Below the pieces are notes generated by a model. The model made no database searches. It saw only the letters and a list, made by a program, of their open reading frames with translations, and was not told where the DNA came from. A stretch of DNA of 64,000 bases from Aradus depressus (taxonomy: Eukaryota > Arthropoda > Insecta > Hemiptera > Aradidae): NCBI GenBank assembly GCA_963662175.1, contig OY759219.1, positions 29,182,908 through 29,246,907 of the forward strand. The letters run 5' to 3'. Positions 55,478-64,000 of this stretch are shown in pieces (positions within the stretch are counted from its first letter, which is position 1; each line of letters begins with the position of its first letter). Made by a program: the position numbers and the translations under genes.

Positions 55478-56255
55478 CATTGTATTTCCCCAGCTATATG
55501 AAGTATAGAGGAAGTATGTAATCGTGCAGAAATTCAAAGTTTTGATCCCAAAAATGAAAAAGAAAAAAAATTTGTAAGTGGCTGTGAACACGATAACACC
55601 CGATAGAATGGATTTTAGTATCAATACATTTCATATTTGTACTGAAAGCCCTGTAGGACGACACCTATTAATTTTCAGTGGAATCAGCCGAGGGGTGGAG
55701 GGGATCAGAGGAGGGGCATTATAACATCAATATCGACATGAAATCATCAATATCGACACGATTTTAAGGACGCTGGTAGCTCAATGGTATGCGTGCTTGT
55801 CTTCTGAGCTCAAGATCATGGGTTCAAACCCGACTGAGGCCTTTAGTCTATTTTATCTGGGAGGTAAAATAAACTTAAGCACGCCGTCTTTCGGATGGGA
55901 CGTTAAGCGATGGTCCCGAGCCTGTACGATGTCAGGTACTCGTTAAAGACCCCTACCCTAGGAGAATAAAAATTTAGGGTAGGCAAAATTTAGGACTCCC
56001 ACAGTAGAGTCAGTCTCATGTCCATCAGAGTGACAAAAGAGCGCTCTGGTAGTAGGCGATATGAGCTCGTAGTTAAAGCCCGGGCATGAGTCATAAAACC
56101 TAAACCTAAACCTCGACATGAAATTGTATATTTAACATCAAATCCTATATGACCCCTATTTATTTATCGAGGAATCGGTCGAAGGAAAGGTGAGAATCGG
56201 GAAATTCATTAATTCGTTTTAGAGAAGTACCTGAGATTCACCGACAACTTCTTAA
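55478..56255 (+). repeat. Module element copy with nested SINE
   Basis: 5' hairpin region TTTCCCCAGCTATATGAAG, AAGTATAGAGGAAGTATG, then modules to 55765. It resumes after the SINE at CTCGACATGAAATTG and continues to GAGATTCACCGACAACTTC. Overall order is as in 49670-50305. Confidence 0.82.
55766..56112 (+). mobile_element. Full-length SINE, CCTAAA tail
   Basis: Head GACGCTGGTAGCTCAATGGT, B box GGTTCAAACC, full body, tail CATAAAACCTAAACCTAAACC. Flanks share CGACA-C/T-GA, a plausible degraded duplication (near 55754 and 56114). Confidence 0.92.
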
Positions 56256-56850
56256 GTTAACCAATAAGTCACTATATACTAACAAAATTCATAAAACAGC
56301 TGACTGACACTGACTTCCCAATCTCACATATATACAAGTTTTACAGAAAAAATTAAACAAAAATTTATAAATTCTTATCAGAATTCAACTGGCACTATCT
56401 GGAACTTCTGTAATTGATAACCTGTTACAAGACATGATTCTAAATGGATAACAAAATCGAAATAACTTCAAAACATCAAGGAAATTATTGACAAAATTAA
56501 TTCATGTTATAAGAAAAATACCTTCAAAAGTGTCAAATAGTTGGTAAAGAGGTGTGAAAAGAAGTCAGACTCAGGTACCTGATTAAGTGATGAAACAATG
56601 GTTGGTGAAGAGGATGTGGGGATAAAACAGTAGGTTCTCGGATTAAAAATTAACTTTATACCAAGAACTTTCTTAACCGTCCCTCTCCGTCACTTGGTTG
56701 AGTGTCACCCCCGTCTTAGCCTCCGGAGGTTGTCAACCGAACATATCTTCTGGAGCTTTGAACATTGGCGTAGCATTATTCTCTGGGGGGGCTGGGGGTG
56801 GGGCGCAGCCGGTCAACACGACCGAGATAATAAAACAATAGTTTACATTT

Positions 56851-57192
56851 AGGTTAGGTTTTATGACTCATGCCCGGGCTTTAACTACGAGGTCATATCG
56901 CCTACTACCAGAGCGCTCTTTTGTCACTCTGGTGGACATGAGACTGACTCTACTGTGGGAGTCCTAAATTTTGCCTACCCTAAATTTTTATTCTCCTAGG
57001 GTAGGGGTCTTTAACGAGTACCTGACATCGTACAGGCTCGGGACCATCGCTTAACGTCCCATCCGAAGGACGGCGTGCTCAAGTTTATTTTACCTCCTAG
57101 ATAAAATAAACTAAGAGCCTCGGTCGGGCTACGAACCCACGTTCTTGAGTTCAGAAGTCAAGCACGCTTACCACTGAGCTACCGGCGCCCTC
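56851..57192 (-). mobile_element. Full-length SINE with 12-bp TSD, nested in hAT
   Basis: Flanked by perfect TAGTTTACATTT repeats (56839-56850 and 57193-57204). The insert is 342 bases, from AGGTTAGGTTTTATGACTCA to CTACCGGCGCCCTC. It entered after the hAT element. Confidence 0.96.
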
Positions 57193-57419
57193 TAGTTTAC
57201 ATTTCACAATCATATTTTTAGTTTAAGTTTATCTAAACTTAATAATTAACATTCAGGTACCAGACATAAAATATTAGTACATTATAACAAAATAATCAAA
57301 TAATCCTAGTACAAATTTAAGTAGACAATTAAAATTTTCATAAATCTAGTCATCCAGTCTTATACAATAAGAAGTAGTAAGTATCCTCAATTGAATAAAC
57401 CTTAATTTTCTTTTTTTTT

Positions 57420-57560
57420 TCAGCAAATCGGTCCAACACTTTTTCAGCTAAAATTTTATTTTCTACTATTTCATTCTCTATTTGCAGCAGGGACTCATGA
57501 GAGAAACTTCTTTCACAACTTGCTGAACTTACTGGGACAGTTACGCAACTTGTACAAGTT
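57420..57560 (-). pseudogene. hAT transposase C-terminal (dimerisation) domain relic
   Basis: A minus-strand frame reads SCVTVPVSSASCERSFSHES then LLQIENEIVENKILAEKVLD and RFA. PVSSASCERSFS is the classical start of the hAT C-terminal dimerisation domain. It normally continues with a basic 'LK-IK--LRS-M---RL-NL' stretch before 'L-IE-EI'. That stretch appears deleted, leaving the two halves fused. Catalytic core is absent. Too short to be functional. Confidence 0.7.
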
Positions 57561-57787
57561 AGGGCAATAATTCTTTTTGATATGTTTTTTTAGATTTATA
57601 AAGATGAAACATCAATTTCAAAGAGGTTTTTGCGTAATTTGAATCCGACTAACTTTTGACTGGGAACTGAAGCTTTCTATATGTCTTGACTGTAAAGTTT
57701 GTCTGTAGTGGAGTTGTCTTCATATAATATAATTTTTTTTAATTTGGTAAATTAGATCGCACTTTTCTGGGGGAGGCATGCTCACTC

Positions 57788-57790
<3 letters not shown>

Positions 57791-57818
<28 letters not shown>
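57791..57818 (+). repeat. (C)28 homopolymer
   Basis: Twenty-eight C in the subterminal G/C run of the hAT element. Confidence 0.95.
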
Positions 57819-57954
57819 AGTTACGCCAACGGCTCTGAAGACTTTTGAATACGAGTACCCAAATCATGAATGCATTTATCACGAGTCTATAATATTTATA
57901 AAACTTCAAATCGTACCTTTGCGCTGTTTATTACTGAAATATTAATGATGATTA

Positions 57955-58295
57955 GAAAACGTTGTCAATGAATCACCGGATAGGTACTTCCCCAGTACGA
58001 AATAATCAATTAAGTTTTCGCTCTCCCTCTAAAACCAATCAACCATTTTGGCTGAAAACGTTACACAGGGAAATACTTCTGAATCCTCATATTAAACCTC
58101 CCTTACGCCGATTTTGCGAAAAAAATTAATATTGTTTTTGAGTTGTCCTCTTCTTCTGATCTCCTTCCCTTCTGGCGATTTCGTGGGCTTTTGAATTTAT
58201 ATATAAAATTTTGGGTCGATACATTAGGCAGTTATTCAAGTTTTTTTTTGTTAAACCATCCCTCTAGTTCCCCCTTCTTTCAGACCGATTTGGCT
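57955..58295 (-). repeat. Module element copy (left arm of an inverted pair)
   Basis: Reversed 3' end (CAATGAATCACCGGATAGGT, CCCAGTACGAAATAATCAAT), then reversed modules with GGGTCGATACATTAGGCAG, to AGACCGATTTGGCTGAAA. Confidence 0.75.
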
Positions 58296-58299
58296 GAAA

Positions 58300-58715
58300 A
58301 TAAATCTCTAATAATTGCCGTTATAATGAATGTATTCAAACGAAATTTTATAAATTCAATGCTCAATAAGGATACTTTTTTTTTTTTAATCAGCCGAAGA
58401 GAAAGGGGAGGGAGCTCAACTCAAAACATTTAAATAACTGCCGTTGTAATAAATAAATCGACATTAAATTTTACATTTATGGATGTCACACAATAATTTT
58501 CCGCAAAATTGCAACGGGGGCTCGACTCAAATATCCTAATAATTGCCGATGTATTTAATGTATTGACAATATTTAATATGAGGATTTAGAAGCCACTATG
58601 TAAGTCAAATATTGAGTTTCAGCCCAATCGGTCGATTGGCTTTCGAGCGAGAAGGGAATAGTTTTTAATTATTTCTTGCTGGGGAAGTACATAGCGGGTG
58701 ATTCACTGACAACTT
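58300..58715 (+). repeat. Module element copy (right arm of an inverted pair)
   Basis: TAATTGCCGTTATAATGAAT, TAACTGCCGTTGTAATAAAT and AATTGCCGATGTATTTAATG modules, then GCTGGGGAAGTACATAGCGG and GTGATTCACTGACAACTTT. The 3' ends point outward on both sides. Confidence 0.8.
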
Positions 58716-58739
58716 TTTTTATTTATATTGATTTATTTA

Positions 58740-59073
58740 TTTTTTTTTTTAATAATTGATTTGAGGGATGGGTGTGGGGATCCTCACCAAGGCCTAACCA
58801 CAAGGCCGTTCATCTAAGTGCATATTGTAAAACAATGGACTATCAGAAGATGACGTTCATTATTGACCAATCATTTAAAGAATATTATTTTCGTGAGGAA
58901 GACTGCATTCAACGTGCATACAATATCCTTACATAACAATCAAAGTCCTTACGAAATATGCAAAATATTAAAGAGAAGATCACAAGGATTCCTTGAGCAA
59001 ACGAGAGAAGAAAACAGTAACATAGTGGAAAAAATATTATAACATAAATAAAATAATATAATTGTAACACTTT
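58740..59073. other. Unassigned stretch
   Basis: A T run precedes GGATGGGTGTGGGGATCCTC. No gene. Confidence 0.35.
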
Positions 59074-59334
59074 AGGAGCGATGTGGGTAGATAGCACCTA
59101 AGCATCGAATGCTCTTATCCCTTCCCTATTAGGTCCACAGCGGGAGCTCGAAATTTTGTCTACTCAGGTTACATAAGATACGACTCATTATCGAGTACCT
59201 AACATTCGAAAAGGCCCGGGACCATCGCCTAAGATCCGAAGGACGATGTGCTCATGTTTTTTTCCCCTTCTCAATAAAAACAACTAAAGGCTTCGGCAAG
59301 AATTCGATCTCGCGATCCTGAGCTCATTAGACAC
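59074..59334 (-). mobile_element. SINE copy, variant 3' subfamily
   Basis: GGAGCGATGTGGGTAGATAG and GCATCGAATGCTCTTATCCC replace the usual 3' body, as in 17036-17323. B-box region is degraded (GAATTCGATCTCGCGATCC). Confidence 0.75.
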
Positions 59335-59509
59335 CATATGTAAAGATAAAATAAAGACACTGGTTGGATCTAAAAAAAAAATGTCCAGGAAGAAATATAG
59401 AAAATAGGTGTTTTTTGTGGTACCGTTTCCAAATATTTTCTGAAAAAACACATTAAGACAGCAATGTCGGTGTATAAAACATTTCTGTTCATAACATTTC
59501 ATTTTACTT

Positions 59510-59650
59510 TTTTTAATAGTTTTGTTATTACTACTAATCATAGGTGTGATAGACTCAAGTAGTTATAAATCTATATCTTAATGTATAAATTCTTTTGACG
59601 TATCCTATTACCATGTATTGGTTTAACGGAAATAAATGTATTATTATTAT
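59510..59650 (+). repeat. Retroposon 3' end with ATT tail
   Basis: CTAATCATAGGTGTGATAGA, ACTCAAGTAGTTATAAATCT and TTGGTTTAACGGAAATAAA match 36180-36305. Confidence 0.65.
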
Positions 59651-59669
59651 ATTATTTAACAATTGAAAA

Positions 59670-60045
59670 AAAGTCGACGATGAATCACCTACTATGTACG
59701 TAGTATCACGCAAGGTGGCTTCAGAATTCTCATACTAAATTTTGTGTCAGTACATTTAGATTGGAGTATTTGAGGCGAACCCATCTCTGGCCATTCCCTT
59801 CTCTTCGAGCGAGTTCGCGAAAAATTGCCTTCCTTATGAGATTTTTAAATTAAATATAAAATTTCGTGTTGATACATTTATTACATCGGTAGTTATTAGA
59901 GTTTTTGTTTTTAGCCCCCCCCCCCCCCCCCCCCCCCCCCCCTTCCCCTTGCCCAATTTGCCTGAAAATCATTAGGTGTCCTTACAAAGTTCTGTATACA
60001 CATTCATCCTATCGAGAGTTATCGTGTTCATAGACATACAGATAA
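59670..60045 (-). repeat. Module element copy with expanded C run
   Basis: AAAGTCGACGATGAATCACC, AAATTTCGTGTTGATACATT and TTATCGTGTTCATAGACATA. The usual G-rich tract of the module has grown to 28 C (59915-59942). Confidence 0.75.
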
Positions 60046-60048
60046 ATG

Positions 60049-60188
60049 AAATGAAATGAAATTTTATTATTCTGGGACCGAGGTCCCCTAAGAATAAATA
60101 CATACAGAGTAAAGAAAAGGAAACAATGAAATATAGTATCAGTATGTCGTAGAATGAAATAAAAAAATAGGTAAATAAAATTAGTGCT
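60049..60188 (-). repeat. Retroposon 3' end with GGGACC stem-loop
   Basis: Reversed relative of 33890-33962. GGGACCGAGGTCCC forms a perfect six-base stem, with TGAAA repeats on the other side. Confidence 0.55.
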
Positions 60189-60829
60189 ACTGTTATACTT
60201 ACTTACTTAGACCATTATGGACATACGGATCACAGATATACGGTTCAGCAAAAACAAAACCAATATCAAACGAATTCAGGCGTTTCAATCAAAAACCCTC
60301 AGACTGATAACACAGTGCCCCCCATACATAAACAACAGAACACTTCATAACGATCTTATAATACACACAATACCTGACACAATACAAACTACTTACATAC
60401 GTCTTTTTAGAAAACTTTACACACATACAAATCCAGAAATACATACTTTATCTTCACAACACTTACCACAAAACCCCCCACGAAGGTTGAAGAGGAGGGG
60501 GAACCGCGACTTACTGCCACCTTAATTCCTATTCGTTCTTAATATTTTTTACATTATTTTCCTTTACTTTCATCATCTCTCTTACCCATTCCATCAAAGT
60601 TGTATTTCAATTCTTTTTTATTTATTTATTTTTTTAATTATTATTTTTTTATTTTATTGTTTTCCTTGTTCTAATAATTAATATAAATTTTCGTCCCGAG
60701 GACCTACCACGGGGTGGCCTTCCTCTCACATGCCCTTCACGCCAACATATCAATACCATCATAGATGCTGGTTGTTGCACCCTAGCAACAGTTTCATCTT
60801 TATAAATAAGACAAAAAAAAAAAAAAAAA
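60189..60829 (+). mobile_element. Truncated Jockey-type LINE, copy 1
   Basis: Reverse transcriptase tail RPLWTYGSQIYGSAKT (60209-60256), then after a frameshift IKRIQAFQSKTLRLITQCPP, INNRTLHNDLIIH and PPRRLKRRGNRDLLPP. A 300-base UTR with ACCACGGGGTGGCCTTCCTC and GGTTGTTGCACCCTAGCAAC, then poly(A) ending at 60829. It starts at ACTGTTATACTTACTTACTT, the same point as the inverted copy at 63102-63732. Confidence 0.82.
60217..60525 (+). pseudogene. Jockey-type RT C-terminal frame of copy 1
   Basis: The 102-residue frame holds the conserved tail from about residue 15 onward. The first residues (MDIRITDIRF) are the wrong frame of the WTYGSQIYG motif, so the start is an artefact of a frameshift near 60258. 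The element cannot produce RT. Confidence 0.75.
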
Positions 60830-61014
60830 CATTAGAGAAAAACTATACAATTAAAAAAATAGATAAACAAAAGATTAACAGGAAAAAACATAAAATTAAC
60901 AACTTTATTAGGATGAAAAAAATAAATAAAAGTATCTACAAAAATAAAAGAGAATAAGTAAAAAGAAAATCTATATAACTAAGAAAAAAATAAAATTGAT
61001 AATAAAAATAGATA

Positions 61015-61110
61015 GACTTTTTTAAAGATTTGGAATCGGGAGGTCGGAAAACACGAAATTCTGTTGAATACTTAGCATCGAATTTTTGACCAATTACTAC
61101 GAAGTAAAAA
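61015..61110 (-). repeat. Module element 5' fragment
   Basis: GGAATCGGGAGGTCGGAAAA and GAAATTCTGTTGAATACTTA (reversed 5' leader region). Confidence 0.6.
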
Positions 61111-61114
61111 ATCA

Positions 61115-61620
61115 ATATAAGTGCTTTTCTACTTTTCCAACTTACAAAATCAATAGATAGATTATATATTTTTATAAAATTCATGGAAAATATGGGAGGA
61201 GACGCTGGGGGGAGGAAAAACAAGCCATAGAAGGAAAAAGAGATTTGTGGGAAAATGTAGGGTAAAGTAGTTTTCCTGAAGATGAAATAGCAGCTATCAG
61301 AGGAAATTGGTTGAAGAAAGGTGTGTTGGCAGGGAACTGAGTTCGGTGAGAACCTAACATAGCCGATTTATTATAGGGCTGACTTATTCAGACACGCCTC
61401 TCCAGGATCAATGAAATATGCCCACATAGACATCATTTTAATATTATTATTTTTATTAATTTTATTATTATTATTATTATTATTATTCCATGAGTCATTT
61501 TTGACTCTAACACGTTACCAGCCACATATGCAGACATCGTCATCCTAGCCTTTCACGCAGATCCTCAGATCGCTTCGCAGCAACTCCTCACCTCAGTAAA
61601 ATTGAAGTATGGAGGAATGT
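61115..61620. other. Unassigned stretch
   Basis: Includes an ATT/TTA microsatellite (61437-61486). No gene. Confidence 0.4.
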
Positions 61621-61639
61621 TAAATTTTTTCCAATTTCA

Positions 61640-62445
61640 TCCCCAGAGATGTCTTATTTATTTTTTTCTTTTTTGACAATACAGTCAAAATCGTTTATAA
61701 CGAGACCGGATATAATGTACAATCGGATATAAAGAACAAAATAGTCGGTCCTATGAAATAACATACAAAAAAAAAGCATTAATGTTGCTTACAACGAATA
61801 CATCTGTTAAAGCGAACACATTTCTCGGAACAATACCTGTCGAAATATCCGTTACAGTGTACTGTTCAGGTTTATTGTTCTACGAAAAATTAAAGTTCTA
61901 ATGAAATAAAAAACAAAAACTTTGTTAACTTTATACTTATTCGTCCAACAGTTTGTCAATATTAGTTGTGTCCTGTCTTTATACACGAAAACATGCCAAG
62001 GCAACAATTTACAATTGAAGAGCAGTTCACACTGACATTAAAAATGCTTTGCTCGATTGGTTTAACATTATGTACAATGTACATATGAATGTTTACGTAT
62101 ATACATACATACATATGTACATGTAGGGATGAACTAAGTTATCTAATAAGTCATAAACTTATAGCGGACTGTTTGTTGTAATCAGTGTAACACCATTTAT
62201 AGCAAAATGTTCGTTATAACCGATAATACCACTTAAAGAGAACACAAACGTACAAAAACTGCCAGTCCCTTGAAGTTCGTTATAAACGGTTTTGACTGTA
62301 TTTCGGGACTGTTCCACGTCCCTTCTTCTGGTCACTATGATCCAACACAGTAGTTGACACCACTGTGCTAGACTTATGATCGGGAAGATGAGTCGAATGA
62401 ATATAAATTTCAATAGGTTCATAGTGACCAGAAGAGTTTTAATGG
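61640..62445. mobile_element. Foldback-related repeat split by a pogo-like element
   Basis: TTTTTGACAATA (left) and TATTTCGGGACTGTTCCACG plus CTTCTGGTCACTATGATCC (right) correspond to an uninterrupted segment at 13908-13950. A further CATAGTGACCAGAAGAG inverted partner lies at 62420-62436. Confidence 0.65.
61682..62298. mobile_element. Pogo-like element, 617 bp
   Basis: Left end CAGTCAAAATCGTTTATAAC; right end, reverse strand, CAGTCAAAACCGTTTATAAC. TA on both sides (61680-61681, 62299-62300). A short plus-strand reading frame near 61994 (MPRQQFTIEEQFTLTLKML) might be the vestigial N-terminus of a transposase. Confidence 0.92.
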
Positions 62446-62838
62446 AGAAAGGAATTTTTCCAGGTTCATAGATGGGGATGTTGTAGGGGCCAAAAGTTTG
62501 TTTAACATCCGGATCGGGGGCTCAGGATGAATTCATTAACAGAAGCGGAACAGACCGGGGGCGGTAGACAAATTAAAACTGACAAAGCCAACCAACTGGG
62601 AAACTGTTCAACACAGCTGGGAACAGTGAGCCAACAATACAGAAACACTCCTCTCTTACTAAATAAAATGTCGTCCGTGAATCACCGGCTATGTACATAC
62701 CCACCACGAATAATTCATATAAATAAATAAATTCAATATTCGTATAATAATTTATTTATTAGTTTATATATATAGTTTAAACATATTATGTATTAATGAA
62801 CAAATAACATTTTTAAAAAATATATATTTAATTGCTTA
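62446..62838. other. Unassigned stretch with module trace
   Basis: CGTGAATCACCGGCTATGTA near 62675 is a reversed module element end. The rest is unassigned. Confidence 0.4.
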
Positions 62839-62839
62839 A

Positions 62840-63090
62840 GGTAAAATAAACTTAAGCACGCCGTCCTTCGGATGGGACGTTAAGCGATGGTCCCGAGCCT
62901 GTACGATGTCAGGTACTCGTTAAAGACCCCTACCCTAGATGAATAAAAATTTAGGGTAGGCAAAATTTAGGACTCCCACAGTAGAGTCGGGCTCATGTCC
63001 ACCAGAGTGACGAAAGAGCGCTCTGGTAGTAGGCGATATGACCTCGTAGTTAAAGCCCGGGCATGAGTCATAAAACCTAAACCTAAACCT
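62840..63090 (+). mobile_element. 5'-truncated SINE, CCTAAA tail
   Basis: Starts inside the body at GGTAAAATAAACTTAAGC and ends CATAAAACCTAAACCTAAACCT. It is nearly identical to the 47364 copy, so it is young. A short TTTAATT repeat flanks it (about 62827 and 63089). Confidence 0.92.
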
Positions 63091-63101
63091 TTAATTAATA
63101 A

Positions 63102-63732
63102 TTTTTTTTTTTTTGTCTTTTTTTTATATAGAAGCAACTGTTGCTAGGGTGCAACAACCAGCATCTATGATTGTAGGTATTGACATGTTGGCGTTAATGG
63201 CATGTGAGAGGAAGATCACCCAGTGGTAGGTCCTCGGGACGAAAATGTATCTTAATTATTAGGACAAGAACAGAAGAAAAAATAATAAACAAATAAAGAA
63301 AAAAATAAATAAATAAAGAAAAAGGAATTGAAAGACAATTTTGATGGAACGAGAGTTGATAAAAGTAGAGGAAAATAAAATTAAAAAAAATAAATTAAAA
63401 AAATATTAAGAACGAATAGGATTTAAGGTGGCAGTAAGTCGCGGTTCCATCTTCTCTTCAACCTTCGTGGGGGGTTTTGTGGTACGTGTTGTGTTGATAA
63501 AGTACGTATTTCTGGGTTTGTATGAATCTAAAAACCCGTATGTAAGTAGTTTTGTTGTGTGTATCATAAGATCGTTATGAAGTGTTCTGTTGTTTATGTA
63601 TGGGGGGCACTGTGTTATCAGTCTGAGGATTTTGACTGAAACGCTTGAATTCGTTTGATATTGGATATTTTTGCAGAGCCGTATATCTGTGATCCGTGTG
63701 TCCATAATGGTCTAAGTAAGTAAGTATAACAG
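63102..63732 (-). mobile_element. Truncated Jockey-type LINE, copy 2 (inverted)
   Basis: Minus-strand counterpart of 60189-60829. Poly(A) (T run at 63102-63114 here), the UTR landmarks and RT tail (RPLWTHGSQIYGSAK, TQCPPYINNRTLHNDL) follow in the same order, ending upstream at the same ACTGTTATAC point. The C-terminal part has further frameshifts. Confidence 0.82.
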
Positions 63733-64000
63733 TTCCGTTTTTGTGTCATGTCTAATTTTGATCGTCTATTTAGAAGTCCGTAGATTTGCTCTAAAATATA
63801 TACACTCTTAATTTAATTTGTATTAATTTTTAAGTGAATTGAAACTTAAGCTTCCAGACCAGATTGAGAACAGTTTTGTAACTGACATTTCTTAAGTTAT
63901 TATAGAGTTATCAATTTGAATAAACAATTATATCTCAAATCTCTGAAGATATACTTATATAACGATACACATGATCCAGAATATAACAACTCTATTACAA
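63733..64000. other. Window end, nothing recognised
   Basis: AT-rich sequence without a named repeat. Confidence 0.4.

Larger units (their letters stand above)
56763..57831. mobile_element. hAT element with 8-bp TSD, transposase relic and nested SINE
   Basis: Flanks are GCTTTGAA (56755-56762) and GCTCTGAA (57832-57839), 7 of 8 identical. Left end CATTGGCGTAGC; right end, reverse strand, CGTTGGCGTAAC. Both are followed by G-rich runs, the right one expanded to 28 C on the plus strand (57791-57818). A minus-strand relic of the hAT dimerisation domain lies at 57420-57560. A SINE (56851-57192) is nested with its own duplication. Confidence 0.88.

Noticed and set aside
60730..60957. Lysine-rich 75-residue ORF
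   Set aside because: It translates LINE UTR, poly(A) and following A-rich sequence.

Overview
The window looks like a TE-rich, AT-rich arthropod genome, most likely an insect and possibly a hemipteran (order-level guess only). The grounds are R1-, Jockey- and RTE-like LINE remnants, a tRNA-derived SINE whose tail repeats CCTAA (the arthropod telomere motif), pogo-like and hAT elements with clean target-site duplications, and spliceosomal exons with GT/AG borders. Nothing bacterial (operons, ribosome binding sites, CRISPR) is present. Almost everything is decayed mobile DNA. No annotated ORF is a complete gene.

Layout. 1-6176 is a 144-bp satellite (about 43 units, cut by the window start). 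It runs directly into the 3' end of a dispersed element ('module element') that recurs over 20 times on both strands. The satellite is therefore best read as a tandem expansion of one internal module of that element. 7.4-8.0 kb holds a hAT-type MITE with a perfect 8-bp target duplication. 10-14 kb holds decayed LINE tails and a foldback element. 15.9-16.6, 18.8-19.4, 24.6-25.2, 33.1-33.8 and 61.7-62.3 kb hold five different pogo-like (TA-flanked) elements. 17.6-18.6 kb is an RTE-like LINE nested in a SINE. 38.2-39.4 kb carries the best-preserved TE ORF (RNase H plus zinc knuckle). 40.7-41.9 kb has two Jockey-type LINE ends tail to tail. 42.9-43.6 kb is an LTR followed by a tRNA-Lys-type primer-binding site. 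44.0-45.2 kb is a degenerate tandem repeat of about 490 bp. 52.7-53.9 kb is an R1-like LINE tail embedded in a (TA)n microsatellite. 56.8-57.8 kb is a hAT element with a relic of the transposase dimerisation domain and a nested SINE. 60.2-60.8 and 63.1-63.7 kb are two inverted copies of the same truncated Jockey-type element.

Host gene. Three or four small minus-strand exons (51241-51357 tentative, 50347-50439, 21486-21548, 19455-19517) have GT/AG borders and all keep phase 0. The second and third join into one unbroken coiled-coil heptad register. I infer that the window lies largely inside a large coiled-coil gene on the minus strand with an intron of about 28.8 kb, which hosts most of the transposons. 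The gene is not identified with confidence.

About 22 copies of one SINE family (about 345 bp full length, tRNA-like head with A and B boxes, tail CCTAA, CCTAAA or ACTA repeats) form the commonest interspersed repeat. Four copies show good target-site duplications.
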